A DNA stretch of 64,000 nt from Dentipellis sp. KUC8613 (GCA_002286715.1 NSJX01000003.1:546680-610679), one strand, 5' to 3'; shown: positions 31,186 to 44,400, counted from the stretch's first letter. Notes: generated from the sequence alone by a model not told the origin. A program made the numbers and translations.

Positions 31186-32338
31186 TTACTTCTTCTCATT
31201 CTCCGCAATTTTCAACGCGCTCGGAACAGTATCTCCCGTCGTCTTATCTGTCGTCGGGGGGTAGGGCGTGCCAACGGTATGAGGCCCGCTCTCAAGCGAC
31301 GCAGTCGCAGAGGCCACGCCGTTGGGCTTCGACTGAGCACCGGGCAGGTACCCCGATGCGCGCTCGATGCCGGATTGGAGCGTCGACTTGGCGGCCTCTA
31401 CGTGGGGCTGCGCAGCCTGCTGCGCGCTGGAGAGGTATGGCTGCGCAGCCTGTTGGGCGCTGGACAGGTACTGCTGCGCCGTCTCGAGTGTCGACGAAGC
31501 GGTCGCCTTGGCTGCTGACGCGTTACCAGTCGTCGAAGTGGCAGGGCTAGTGTTCGTGCCGGTCACACCATTGGGTAGGTACGACTGTGAGGCTTGTCAG
31601 TGTCGTGCGCGAGGGAAACGGATATGCACGCGAAACACACCTGAGCTGTGGCGAGGGCGCTGCTCGCAAGATTCTTGGCCTGCTCAAGGTATTGTGCACT
31701 AGTGGCTGTTGCAGAGTCCACGGATTTCTGTCCCTCCGCGACGGCAGCGTCTCTCGTCTCAGCCGCCTTTGTGCCGAGCTGGGTGAAAGCATCGTTCGTA
31801 TCACCGGTCACGCCAGGGCCTTTGGTCTGATAAGAACAGCGAGTCAAACACGCGAATAGAGGTGGTGATTGAAGGAACACTCACGTGGGCCGTCGATGCG
31901 GCATGCTCCGCGACTCCTTGCGTATGTTGGGCGGTCTGGTGGATCTTCTCTGCAACCGCGGCGTTGGGAGCCTGTGACTCGGCATTCGAGGCAGTGGTGG
32001 TCTTGTCTGCAGGTCTGAACGCATATGTGATTACGAGATCGAACACCGGAAAATACTGTACTTACAATGCCGCGGGGTGAGAGGGCTCGGACTGGAGAGT
32101 CAACCTGGTCAATATCTGGGTGTTTTTGACGAGGAAAAAATTTCACTCACCCGTGCAACGGCTGCAGCTGCCTTCGCAGCATCGTGTGCCTGCTCGGCGG
32201 TGCGATGAACCTCCTGAGCAAGCGGTGCGGTCGAGGTCTCGGCCTCGACGCGAGCGGCGGTAGTTTCATAGCTGGGGATACGGTGAGCAGAGGAAATCAA
32301 GTCGAGCGAAACGGTAAAACTCACGGTGCTTGAGACAT
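31186..32338 (-). CDS. Ala-rich LEA-like amphipathic-helix protein
   Basis: The gene reads right to left from ATG at 32336-32338 (MSQAP) through several exons to a stop at 31186. The product is dominated by Ala, Thr, Gln, Glu and Lys, with extended amphipathic helices such as AEKIHQTAQHTQGVAEHAAS and DAFTQLGTKAAETRDAAVAE. An 11-residue unit, YLSSAQQAAQP, occurs twice in perfect tandem, followed by a looser third unit. Eleven-residue periodic helices are typical of group 3 LEA proteins and of lipid-droplet coat proteins. A role in desiccation or membrane/lipid-surface protection is possible. No catalytic motif is present. Confidence 0.68.
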
Positions 32339-32900
32339 GATGGAAGTGATGGGTCTGAGAGTTGTAGATGTTTAGATAAAAGGCGTGAAGTTTGGTGTTA
32401 TGCATGGTGGAACCGGAAAGGGGACTTTATAGAATATTGTGTTGGAGCGCGTCGTCACTGTTGTCGGACGCGTATTAGCACCATGACGTCACGCGTCACC
32501 TGGTGAGTGTGGGGTCGACGAGCTTGTCCGTTAGCTTCGATTCCGAAGCCTTCAAACTGTCCATCAATAAACTCGAGAACAAAGGAAAAACTGAATTTCA
32601 ACATGGAAACGAATGCATGTGGTCGCTGGTACGTACTCCGAAACCAAGAAAAAAAAGATAAAACGAGAGGAAAGCAAGACAGACAAATGCAACTGTAACC
32701 ACGACTCATACATGATGCAGGGAAGTAGTAATGCAGGCAGTCCGAAGCGGGTATCGAATGATAGACATTAAACAATCACGAAAGCAGAAGCACAGACGGG
32801 AAGTGAAAATAGCGGGATTAGATGGAAGTGAGTGCGCGCGCACGCGTACTGCTACACCGTACGCAGCCAGGGAGACAAGTGTTCGTGCACATGCATGTGA
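32339..32900. other. Intergenic, promoter of LEA-like gene and glycogenin 3' flank
   Basis: Both neighbours read leftward, so this holds the LEA-like promoter and the glycogenin 3' end. No gene is supported. Confidence 0.45.
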
Positions 32901-35900
32901 TCAGCCAATCCGTTGTTGAGCTTGTTGGGCGCCGGCCTCCTCCTCCCAGGAGCCCATGCGCAGGAACCGAGCTAGAACCTCTTCGGACCCACGTTTGAAT
33001 ATATCCACGCCTCGTGCAGGATCCCACACGCGTCCAGAAGCCTTCCGAGCGGGTGTAGAAGGTGTTGCCGGCGCATCCTTCGGCGACGCAGGCGGCCCAG
33101 CACTGGACGGCGAGGATGCCGTATCGCTTGATATAGTGCGATGAATGACCAGCTTCGGGTCGGGTGCAGTACGCAGTGGAGTGGGCTTCGAGGGAGATGC
33201 CACTGCCGCCGCGAGATTGACGACCGAGCCTCGGGGAGAGTACATCCGCGGGCTCCGCAATCCAGTGGGCGACGCGAGCGGAGACAGCTTGCTGGTCTGG
33301 CTGACCAGACTGGTCGTCATGTGCGACGGCGTGTACTGCTCGGTCGCCGTCGTCACGTTCAGTCCCTCGCCCTTGCCCTGCAGCGGCGCCGACGCGCCGT
33401 TGGCAGGTCGAGTGCGTGGTGAAGTGCCTGTGGGTGTCTTGCCTTTGCCCGTCCAATCAGCACCTGGTGGCAAGCCGAGAAGATTAACCTGAACACCTTG
33501 ATTCCTAGTCTGCTTGGGAATCGTCTGCACACCGAACATCCTATACTCCTTCTTGCCCTTGCCCACGAACGTAGCGCCCGACGTCGACCGCGAGCGGCGC
33601 CGTTGCTCTTCTCGTTCTTCCTCCGGCTCTGTATCCTCGTCGTCGCCATCCTGGCTGCTCTGCTCCGACTCGTATGCTTCGCTGAACAACTTGCTCTCCC
33701 TTTTGCGCGACTCGGCAACGTCGAAGACAGGGGCGAGCGGTGCGGCGGGCTGTTGCGGGCGCACGAGCTTTGATGCATACCTCTGAATGCTTGGCACGGA
33801 ATCCCAAGCGTTCATGAATGTGAACGACGCCGGCAGGCCAACGGGGGGTGGAGGAACATAAGGCTTCGGCGGTGAAAGCGGCGTTAGCGGCGGAGGGCTG
33901 GGCGAAGGGGACGGCTCTCGTGGCGGTTGGATAAAGACGCCCGGCGGCGGCGCATCTGTGACCGGGAAGTGGCGACCAGGGGCATGACGGGGTTTCTCTT
34001 CCCAGGGGAATACAGCCTTCACCTTTCCAGGATCGGGCTCAGGAGCGGCGTCCCTCGTCTCACCCAACACGTTGCTATAATGACCCTCGTGAAGTAGTCG
34101 CTGCGGGATTTGCGGCGGAGGCGGCAGGGCAAACAATACGCTGGACACTGGGGGAGCGAAAGCATCTCCATGACTAGACTGAGAATCCTTAGATTCGTCC
34201 CAAACATTAGGGAAGTACGTGTCAGAGGGAAAGTTGGAGGGAGGGGCAATCGAAGGAGGTCCTTCGACAGCAGGATTCCAGGTCATCATGGGAGGTGATG
34301 GTGGACGCGGGGGTGACTTCGGAGGCTCGTATGGTCGCGCCGGAGCAGAATACCCCTGCTGTTGCTGCTGAGGCTGGTGTTGACCACTAGCTAACTGCTC
34401 ACCCGATTGTACCGGATGTGGCGGAAGTCCTTGATAGGACAATGCCGAAGAGGCTTGCTGAACAACTGCATGGCCAGTGCCGGGTTGTTGAGGAGATCCA
34501 CCACCTGGTTGGGACGGTTGGTATGAACTTCCGCCCGGTTGGTACTGCTGAGAACCTCCACTGGACTGATACTGCAGAGGACCTCCGCTGGACTGATACT
34601 GCTGGGAGCCTCCACCCGGCTGGGAGGGCTGCGAATATGTCCCGCTCTGCTGCTGAGGTGGTTGAGAACTTCCACCTGGCTGATAATGCTGAGAGGCGCC
34701 GCTCGACTGGGACTGTTGAGGACTTCCGCCGCCTGATTGGTACTGCTGAGAGGACCCTCCGGCTGCTTGATACTGCTGAAATGACCCTCCGCTCGGCTGA
34801 TGAAGCTGAGGAGGCGCGCCACCCTGCTGAGTATTATACGTACGCGGGGTAGGGGAGCCAGGGGTAGGTGGCAAAGAAAGTGGCGCATGGTAAGGAGCGG
34901 GTGGCAGCTCGTCGGGGCCGGGGGTCGGCAGCGTGTGCATCCGCGGCGGCGTTTCGCCAGGGAGGGCGCGGGAACGCGCCACTGGCGTCGAGGGCGCCGA
35001 CCCGACGTCTGCAAAATAGCCCATTCTGGAATCAGCTCTCGGAGTACCGTCACCGCCGCTGCCTGATGCTAGCGGATGTGCCTGCCCTGATTCCGCCTCC
35101 GCATTTGCCTCCGGCTCGGGCTGGGACTCCGGTCTGGGCCTCATAAGATCCACACGGCCGTCCAAAGGTAAGCGAATGTAGTCAGCTTCGCTGGGATGCG
35201 AGAAGGAGGGCGCCGCGGAACCAGAGAATCCTTCGACGGTAATGCGACGTAGGTCCTCCAGAGTCATCGCAGTCTTGACGGGAGAGGAAATGACATTCAC
35301 GCCGGGACCCATGCTCCGCTCGTCCCAAGCTGATTCGTACCGACGTGAAGCATACTCGGCCTCTGGGACGACAGGAACTGAGCGGTAGTGTTTGTCATAC
35401 ACCGCGTACCATCGATCAACCAGGGCTCCGTAGTGGTACGCCTGCAGCGGATCTGATGTGTTCTCTTGAGCTTCGGTCGAGGCCGGGGCACGCCACGGAA
35501 TAGAGTTCCACGGCTTGTTGGGCCCAATAAAATGGATGGCAGAAATTTGAGACCCGAAGCGTTCAAAGGCAGGAGCATATCTGCGTGTGAAGTCAGCACA
35601 GGCGCTGATTCGCCGAAAATGCCAACACTTACGTGTATGCAGCCGTTGGGGTAGTGTTGTAGGTGAAGCTCAGCCTATGCCAGTCGTTGCCTCGCCATTC
35701 ATTGAGAAGGCCCTGGTCGCCGCCATCCCAGCTTCCCTTGGTCTTGGCTAAGTCCAGAAGTTGGTCGAACTCGCGCTGACCAGGAGTGAGAACCATCATC
35801 CCAGAATTAAATATGTCTGGCCAGCCCACGTCTGGCACAGCGGCGAATGGATGCGGGAGTGAGAAAAGATGAGAGAGTGGACGGGTAGGAAGGATGTCGG

Positions 35901-36528
35901 CATCGAGGAAAATAATCTTGGAGAATTGAACGAGACGAAAGACGTGCAGCTTCGTGAGGACGGAGTGTAGATCAGGACGACCTGGAAAGATAACGCATGA
36001 GCTCCGATACGTTGAAGACAGGTCAGGCCGACATGTGAGCAGCGATTGTGGGAAGGAAAGCGAGCGTCAAGGGTATTGGAATTGTTTGTGTCATAGGGCG
36101 ATAACCCCATGAAAGGGTCATGTGGCAGGAGAAGGGGAAGAGGAAGATTATGGTGCCCGGATCTAAGTCAGAAGGTAAAAGGGCATCCCTCACGCAGTGG
36201 AGCAAAGTCGAAATTGTGAAGACGTCAAAGGCTAGCGGTATGGCAGCCGCATGAATGGAGAGGACAACTCACCGAGTAGCTGTAGCCCGCGAGCATTATC
36301 CTCTTCTATTATTTCGACACCAATTACAACATTAAAAGCCCTACGGAGAAGCTTGATACTGGATACATCGACGGATTCCGGAGTGACGAGGCAGACGGTT
36401 TGAAAGTCGACCTCGGGAGGCGTAGGCGGAGCAGGGTGGACGTCCCGTAAGGCGGCGGCGAGAGTTAACGCGCCAGGAAGATAGGCATCGGAAGTGAGAA
36501 GAGTTACAAAAGCATAAGGAGAGGCCAT
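32901..36528 (-). CDS. Glycogenin (GT8 glycosyltransferase) with long disordered tail
   Basis: Starts at ATG 36526-36528 (MASPYAFVTLLTSDAYLPG), the usual glycogenin start. The N-terminal GT8 domain shows LAAALRDVHP, KLHVFRLVQFSKIIFLDADI with the DxD motif (DAD), PDVGWPDIFNSGMMVL, then GGDQGLLN and TYNTTPTAAYTYAPAF, HFIGPNKPW and a conserved GALVDRWYAVYD. The enzyme self-glucosylates to prime glycogen synthesis. After about 310 residues comes a very long low-complexity tail: a Gln/Gly/Ser/Tyr-rich repeat region (about 34480-34830), Pro-rich segments, and repeated short blocks with PNVWDES or NAWDSVPSIQRY (tryptophan-containing WD-S motifs) that in fungal glycogenins dock glycogen synthase. Four introns are seen in the catalytic part. 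The upstream TTG-started extension was not used. Confidence 0.9.
34480..34830 (-). repeat. Degenerate tandem repeat coding Gln/Gly/Ser/Tyr-rich tail
   Basis: On the minus strand the glycogenin frame repeats units of about 8-12 codons such as SQQYQSSGG, QQYQPGGSS and PQQSQSSG, with no strict period. It is part of the gene, not a separate element. Confidence 0.7.
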
Positions 36529-37138
36529 GGACAAGAGCCCAAACAAAACAGAGCGTCCGAGGACGCGGGACGAGCAAAACCAAGCGCAAGCACGGTGAGC
36601 GGCACTGTCGGCCGTGGTTCATGGCCTGTTATAGCAACCCTCCCGTTTGCTTCCCCACAAACACACCAAAACACCCGCTCGGCCCGCCCCGACGAGCTGG
36701 GCGGCATCTCGCACGCAATAGACAACTCGGAAGAGGTGTAGATGCGAGAGTCTTCGGACGGTATTATGTGGAAGGTGGACTGTAAGAAACCGCAGACATT
36801 GAGCTGTGCAGGTTCTAGTGTCCGTGGCCGAGCAAGTACTAGCGCAAGTTTGTCTGCGAGCGATCTCTGGGTGAGATCGTAGGCATTACGATTACCTACA
36901 GCGTACCTTAACGATCACACCAGCTGACCTGGGCCACCGAGCATGCAAAGACAGCGAGCAAGGAGCGACATGAGAGAGCAGAAGCACTACCAGTTGAAGG
37001 GGAGCATGCTTTGGCCTGGCGGACGACGCGTGCCGGACCACAGCGGGCTGACGTCACGCGTGTGCTGCAGCCAATCGTAGACAACCTGGCGCCGACGTCG
37101 ACCGGTACTGTTTCGTTCATGCTGCTCGCCTCTCTTCC
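36529..37138. promoter_or_regulatory. Divergent promoter region, glycogenin and ADCK2-like gene
   Basis: About 610 bp separate the two start codons. No open frame with splice support was found. Confidence 0.4.
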
Positions 37139-39506
37139 ATGGCGTCCCTCCGCCTGGCCGCCCTCCCCCATGCCTTGAGGGTCTCTGTTCTGTCCCATCC
37201 CTTTCCACCTCCTGTGCGCCATGCGTCTCGGCTTGTCCGGGGCTCGCCTTTTTCTTCCTTTTTCACTCCAGCACCCACTTATTCTCGCTACTCCATACGC
37301 AACTCTGCCCTCTGGCTCCTACCTGTCGCAGGCGGTCTTGCCCTGTATCTTTTTCCCAAGCATCAGCCAGACCCCTCCGACATATTCGCTTCTCCCACTT
37401 TGATTCCTTGTTCTTCCAAATCACAACTCCAACAGTCCTGGATCCTTTCTCCCGCCGAACCGCAAAAAACCATTCCACAGCGGCTTCTATCATTATTACA
37501 CGACTATGTCTGGGAACCAATTCACACTGCTCGACGTTTCGTCCACCTATTCATTCTCTTTATCCCCGTTATAATATCTTCGCCTATGCTACTAATCGGG
37601 TCACCAGAGAAGAGGCTACAAGGAGACAGATGGGGTGCCGTCTGGTGGTATGATCTGCTCGTTGCGCAGATGGAGCGTGCAGGACCTGCATTCATCAAGG
37701 TCAGTGCTTCAAGCGCTGCAGAAGAAGCTTACTGACCGTCGTAAAAGCTAGCACAATGGGCTGCCTCGCGAGCCGACCTATTTCCCAATCTTCTTTGCGA
37801 ACGTCTCGGGAAGCTTCACTCTCGTTCAAAACCGCACTCGTTCGCGCATACGAAGCGCGTCATTGAACGCGTGTTCCGAAAACCATTTGACGAAGTATTT
37901 GAGGAGTTCGAAGAGGTGCCAATCGGCGTAGGGGCAATTGCTCAGGTATGATATCTCCCATCATCCTCCAGTCACCAACCCCAATTCTTCCTGCAGGTAT
38001 ATAGAGCAGTTCTCAAACGAGATCTCCTCCCGCTCTCGTACTTTGAACCAAAACGGACACCAAAGTCTGGTCCTGGCGCGTTGGCTCCTTCCATCATTCC
38101 CGAGTCTGTCCCATCCGTCCCCACGGCTGCTGTCGCAATCAAGGTTCTTCACCCACGCGTCGACAAGCTTATTAGCCGCGACCTTGCTATCATGAATCTG
38201 TTCGCGGATGTCATCACCCTCTTTCCTGGAATGGAATGGGTCTCGCTCCCCGAAGAAGTCGCAGTTTTTGGACGTATGATGCAGGAACAGCTCGACCTGC
38301 GCCATGAGGCAGAGAACCTGATCACGTTTGAACACAATTTCTTGACAAAGAAAGAGCCAATCACCTTCCCCAGACCCTTGAGAACGTGGTCCACGAAAGA
38401 TCTTCTCGTAGAGGAATACCAGAACGCTGTACCCCTAGAAGCATTTCTGAGAAATGGAGGCGGTCCATTCAATAACCAACTTGCAGAACTCGGTCTAGAT
38501 GCTTTCCTTGTACGTTTGATTTCGTTATTCTTGACCCAGAGACTCAATGTATATTCTAGAACATGCTACTTCTTGACAACTTTGTCCATTCTGATCTTCA
38601 CCCCGGCAACATCATGGTTAGCTTTACGAAACCCTCCACGTCGGCTCTCCTCAAGACTCTCCTCGAATCTATCTTTTGGGACAGCCAGGCCCAAATCCCT
38701 CCTCAGCATGATGACCCCGACTCTCAGGCGGCGTTGTTGCGATTGAACGGCCTGGCATCTTCCCCAGAGGCGTGGAAGGCGGAGCTTTTACGCCTGAATA
38801 ACGAAGGCTACCTTCCCGAGCTTGTGTTCATCGATGCCGGGCTTGTGACGACTCTGGACGCTAAAGACCGACAGGACTTCCTCGACCTTTTCCGTGCTGT
38901 CGCGGAATTCGACGGCTACCGGACAGGCCAGCTGATGGTGGAGCGCTGTCGAACGCCTGAACTCGCTGTGGACCCCGAGACGTTCGCGCTAAAGATGCAG
39001 CACATCGTGCTCAACGTCAAGCGCAAGACCTTTTCGCTGGGAAAGATCAAGATTTCGGATATCCTTACGGACGTGCTCAGGGCCGTCCGGGAGCATCATG
39101 TGAAGATGGAGGGCGACTTTATCAACACCGTCATCTCTATTCTCCTGCTGGAAGGCATCGGACGGCAATTGAACCCAGACCTCGACCTGTTCAAGAGCGC
39201 CCTGCCAATTCTCCGACAGCTGGGAAGACAGATGACGACGCAGGAGGGTATGGCGCACCTTCCCAGGGGTGACACGGGTGCTTTGTTGAAGGTGCGGCGG
39301 ATCCCTTCTTGCTACTTTGTAGAGCTGAGTTCCTGACCATCGTTTCAAATTCAGGTGTGGGTATGGCTCGAGGCGCGTGAACTGGCCTCTGCCGCATTTG
39401 CGAACGCAGATGATCTTATCCGGTCGGACTGGTGCGTGCTTTCTTTTGTATATATCATTGTCGAGACTAATCCCGATGTTATTACAGGCTTACTCCGAAC
39501 GTATAG
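37139..39506 (+). CDS. ADCK2/Cqd1-like UbiB-family atypical kinase, mitochondrial
   Basis: The N-terminus is basic with many Arg/Ser (MASLRLAALPHALRV), then a hydrophobic stretch near residues 65-80, a typical inner-membrane anchored import signal. The kinase-like part holds KLAQWAASRADLFP (the family KxGQ-type motif with Ala), IGVGAIAQVYRA, AVAIKVLHPRVDKLI (ATP-binding Lys), EQLDLRHEAENL, VHSDLHPGNIMV (catalytic HxD-like) and, after a long insertion, LVFIDAGLVTTLDAKDRQD (DFG equivalent). The insertion between HPGN and DAG is typical of the ADCK2 branch. UbiB family members support coenzyme Q distribution and lipid homeostasis in mitochondria. Six introns are resolved, the last splitting the Trp codon of SDW. 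The stop is at 39504-39506. ADCK2 versus other branches is inferred. Confidence 0.85.
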
Positions 39507-39919
39507 TCCTTGCCTCATAGATGCTTTGTGGATAGTCAAGGGCGGACGTATTATCGTATACCTCACCTCATCGATGGACATCGTTGGTTGTATATGGATG
39601 GACCTTCATAGACGTCTAGTTGCTAGCAATACGGATATTACCTTACACGCTGCTTTGTCGCGATGGTTCCTTTCTTCCAGACTCGATACCAGCTTCTGGG
39701 ATCAGGAGACATGATGATCATTCACAGAAGAAAGGAGCTCCCTGACTCAAATACGAATGTAGACCAGTTGCTTCCAGACCATGTCAATATTGCAAACAGT
39801 ATCTAGGTTGCTTTGTATAGATGACATCATCGCATCCCGATCGCAAAGCCTCCGAGTCTTTCTGGGAAACCACCACCGACGATCCACACTCACGAGACAC
39901 GATACTGCCCTAGCGCACA
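39507..39919. other. Intergenic
   Basis: 3' flank of the ADCK2-like gene and 5' flank of the fructosamine-kinase gene. Nothing else is supported. Confidence 0.45.
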
Positions 39920-41065
39920 ATGGTGCGATCCGATATCCCCTCTATCATCCTGCAGCATCTGCAGCGCATCGAACCCAATGCGGAGTTCACAGGCAGCCTG
40001 CCGCGCGTGGTGTCGTCCACGGGCAAGCGGTACTTTGCGAAAGTCGGCTCGGCGGACGAGGTGGAGCAGTTTGTCGGGGAGACCGAGTCCTTGAGGGCCA
40101 TGGACAAGGCTGCACCGGGACTTGTACCGGTGGTGTTTGCTGCGGGATTGGCGGGCGCGAGCGGCGAGGAGTCGAGCACGGGCACAGGGCGACCCTATTT
40201 CATTTCGGAGTACAAGGACTTGTCGTCGTTGACGGAGAAGTCGGGTGCGGAATTGGGGAGGAGGCTCGCGACGGAGATGCACCAGTACACGAGCACGAAA
40301 GGGTTTGGCTTCGAGGTGCCGACGTTCTGTGGGGCAACGCGGATGCGGAATGGGTGGTATGAGACGTGGGAAGAGTGTTTTGATGTGAAGATTAAGGATT
40401 TGTTGGACGAGCTTCAGCGGCGGGGTGGGTACTCAGAGTTGTGCAAGAAAGGACAGGAGGTGAGAGAGAGGTACGTAAGGCTTGCATGCTTGAAGCTGTC
40501 CTTGCACTCAAGACATGGAAGGGTGATTCCAGCCTTGCTGGGGCCACTGAAGGTAGAACCCGTCATTCTACATGGCGATCTGTGGGTGAGGGAGTTCCGG
40601 TATATAATGCGTTTGATTGCTGAAGCATGGTCTACATTCCAGAGTGGTAACACGGGGACCGACACAGGGACAGGCGCACCTTGTATCTTCGACCCCTCCT
40701 CTTATTACGGCCACAACGAGGCAGAGTAAGTGGAATATTCCACTGACTGCATAATGTCCGTGTTTCCTTGACTTTGATTTGAACACGCAGTCTTTCCATT
40801 GCACGCATCTTTGGAGGCATCCCGAGGTCGTTCTTCACTGCATACCACAAACACTTACCGAAGTCGGAGCCCGTGGAGAAATATGAGTTGCGCGGCGAAC
40901 TGTATGAGCTGTTCCATTATCTGAACCATACAGTACTCTTCGGGGTACGTGTTGTGTTTTCTCTCCTCAAATTTGACCATACAGGGAGGCTGACGGGGTA
41001 CGTAGGGCGGATATGCTGGGAGTGCGAAGAGGAAGATGGACGTCTTGCTGCGTGCAGATTTGTAG
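39920..41065 (+). CDS. Fructosamine-3-kinase-like protein
   Basis: ATG at 39920 starts a protein with SLPRVVSSTGKRYFAKVGS (Gly-loop and ATP-binding Lys), EVEQFVGETESLRAMDKAAP, PYFISEYKDL, and LATEMHQYTSTKGFGFEVPTF. After an intron comes VEPVILHGDLW (catalytic HGDLW), then GAPCIFDPSSYYGHNEADLS (metal-binding Asp) and a C-terminus LYELFHYLNHTVLFGGGYAG. These are the ordered motifs of the fructosamine/ketosamine-3-kinase family, which phosphorylates sugar adducts on proteins so they decompose (deglycation). Four introns keep frame and the stop is at 41063-41065. About 290 residues, the usual family size. Confidence 0.9.
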
Positions 41066-41446
41066 ATGTAATAGAGTAAAATGTCTTGAAAACTCAAACA
41101 GCGTTTGGCTCGTGATAACCTTGTTTCCAGACAGTCTTGACAACGGTGAGCATTCTAAAGAGCCAGTCAATTAGCGGGCCGGGTCGAGGTAGTAGTAACG
41201 TGGGAATACTGCACAAAGATGGCAAGGCGCGTCAACAGGAATCAACAAAGGATCCCAGCGTCTTGGTCAGCACAATGTGCGCTGCGAACGCCTCAGCGCT
41301 CTTGGTGCTGAACGTCGTCGTCGGCCGTCTTCCTCCTTCGCGTCGTCCGTGGGTTCGCGACACAATTCATTCCTTCTCAAGTTACGACACGCAGGGGCTT
41401 TTAACGCCGTTTAGACCGTTGAAATTGTTTCGAGGTTGCTGGTAGG
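41066..41446. other. Intergenic, RPB2 5' flank
   Basis: No gene is seen between the kinase stop and the RPB2 start. It contains the RPB2 promoter. Confidence 0.45.
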
Positions 41447-44400
41447 ATGAGTGCAGGTTCGCAAAACATGCTCTTCCACGTCTTCCCACTGAGTTTCTCC
41501 AACACCGGGTATAGAACCGTCTCCGAGTCGCGAACTTCCCTCTTACGAGGACCCTGTCTACGATGCGGAGGAGGATGAGGACGACTACGAGGAGATCACG
41601 CAGGAAGACTGCTGGACAGTCATCTCCAGCTTCTTCGAGGAAAAGGGTCTTGTTCGGCAGCAGCTCGACTCCTTCGACGAGTTCGTGCAGAACAACATGC
41701 AGGAGCTGATTGACGAGAACGCGGACCTCATCCTGGACCAGGCCGAGCAGCACACGGGCCACGACAACGACGTCATGCGGCGATATGAGCTGCACTTTGG
41801 ACAGATCTACCTCTCGCGGCCGACTGTTACCGAGGCGGATGGTTCGGTCGTTCCTGTGTTCCCTCAAGAAGCTCGCCTGCGGAATTTGACGTACTCGGCG
41901 CCGCTGTACATTGAGGTGAAGAGGAAGTTTTCGGTGGGGAGGGAGGACCCCAACGGGCAGCCGGGTGATATCAGTTGGGAGACGGAGCTGGAGGACGTTG
42001 CAAATGATGAGTCGCAGAAGGTCAAGGTCTGGGTTGGCAAGGTGCGTGGTTATACCACTAATTCGACTTCGCGAGCGCTCAAGTCTCGTGGGTAGCTTCC
42101 TATCATGCTTCGTTCGACCTTCTGTATCCTTGCAGAGTTGGGCGAAAAAGAGCTTTACGACTTGAACGAATGCCCGTACGACTCTGGCGGTTACTTCATC
42201 ATCAATGGCTCGGAGAAGGTGCTGATTGCGCAGGAGCGCATGGCTACGAACCACGTCTACGTGTTTGCGAAGGCGCAGCCATCTCCCATCAACTTCTTGG
42301 CTGAGATTCGTTCGGCGGTAGAGAAGGGTGGAAAAACGATCAGTCAGTTCCAGGTGAAGATGTACCACAGAAACCAGGAGAAGACAGTAGGTTATTTTTA
42401 CGTCCTTACTTTGCGTGATTTTGAACAGCTTGCAGTCTGGAAACGTCATGAAAGCGACTATCCCCTATATCAAGGTCGACATCCCTATATGGGTTGTCTT
42501 CCGTGCCCTCGGCGTCATCTCCGATCGCGATATTCTGGAGCACATCTGCTATGACATGCAGGATTCCCAGATGCTTGAAATGCTCAAGCCCTGTATTGAC
42601 GACGGTTTCGTCATTCAGGATCGTGAGGTACGTATTCTATTTTGTCCCTGCCACGCGGATCCTCACACTTTCAAAGATTGCACTTGACTTCATCGGCAAC
42701 CGTGGTACGACTGTCGGTTTGTCGCGCGAGCGACGTCTGCGGTACGCGCAGGAAATCTTGCAGAAGGAGATGCTGCCGCACATCTCTATGTCTGAGGGCT
42801 CTGAGTCAAAGAAGGCATATTTCTTCGGGTACATGATCCACCGTCTTCTACTTGCTGCCATGGAGCGACGAGAACTCGATGATCGTGACCACTTTGGCAA
42901 GAAGCGTCTTGATCTGGCTGGCCCGCTACTCGCGAATCTGTTCCGCATGCTCTTCAGAAAACTGACGCGTGACGTGTACCGCTACCTGCAGAAGGTTTGT
43001 ACCTTCCACATTTTGACCGCGGTATGTTGCTTACATTTACTTACAGTGCGTTGAGAGCCACAAGGAGTTTAACTTGAACTTGGCCATCAAACATAATACG
43101 ATCACTAACGGCCTGAAATACTCGCTTGCAACGGGTAACTGGGGTGACCAGAAGAAGTCCATGTCTGCCAAAGCTGGTGTCTCACAGGTGCTCAACCGAT
43201 ATACCTATGCATCGACCCTCTCCCATCTGCGTCGGTGTAATACACCACTCGGTCGTGAAGGCAAGATCGCGAAGCCTCGTCAGCTCCATAACACACATTG
43301 GGGAATGGTCTGCCCTGCCGAGACACCAGAAGGACAGGCTTGCGGTCTCGTCAAGAACTTGGCTCTCATGTCGACCATCTCTGTCGGCTCGCTATCTGCA
43401 CCTGTCATTGACTTCTTGGAGGAGTGGGGTCTCGAATCTCTGGAGGAGAATGCTCATTCGTCAACACCAACGACGAAGGTCTTCGTCAATGGTGTGTGGA
43501 TGGGTGTCCACAGAGACCCAGGAAACCTTATCAAGACGATCAAGAAACTGCGCAGGAAGGACGATATCCATCCTGAGGTTTCCATTGTCCGCGATGTCCG
43601 TGAGCGGGAGCTTCGGTTATACACAGATGCTGGTCGTGTCTGCCGGCCGCTGTTCATTGTCGAGAACCAGCAACTTGCTCTCCAGAAGAAGCATATCAAG
43701 TGGCTCAACCAGGGCTACCGTGATAACGGAGAGGAGTACAAATGGAACCATCTCGTCAAGAGTGGTGTTATCGAATTGCTCGACGCAGAGGAGGAGGAGA
43801 CTGTAATGATCTGTATGACACCAGAGGATCTAGAGAACTCCCGGCTGCAGAGCAGTAGTGACAACTCTCAGGAAGATGATGGCGAGTTCGATCCGGCGGC
43901 GCGATTGAAGGCTTCATCAGGGAAGAACACACATACATGGACACATTGCGAGATTCATCCCAGCATGATTCTCGGTATCTGTGCTAGTATCATTCCCTTC
44001 CCCGATCACAACCAGGTACGTTGTCCACTACAAATCCAACTTTTCATGATGCTCATATAACTTTCCAGTCCCCCCGTAACACCTACCAATCCGCCATGGG
44101 TAAACAAGCTATGGGTATCTACCTCACCAATTTCCTCGTCCGTATGGACACTATGGCCAACATCCTCTACTATCCACAAAAGCCTCTTGCGACAACCCGC
44201 TCCATGGAATACCTTAAGTTCCGTGAACTACCTGCTGGTCAAAACGCCATTGTTGCCATCCTCTGTTACAGCGGTTACAATCAGGAAGATTCCGTTATCA
44301 TGAATCAGAGCTCCATCGACCGCGGTCTGTTCCGCAGTATCTACTACAGGAGTTATATGGACCTGGAGAAGAAGAGCGGTGTGCAGCAGCTAGAAGAGTT

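Noticed and set aside
34391..35053. Overlapping long frames on both strands across the glycogenin tail
   Set aside because: They are by-products of the biased, repetitive codons in the Gln/Gly/Ser-rich tail.
36529..36546. Glycogenin start six residues upstream at 36546
   Set aside because: It is a TTG codon. MASPYAFVTLL at 36528 fits the family start.
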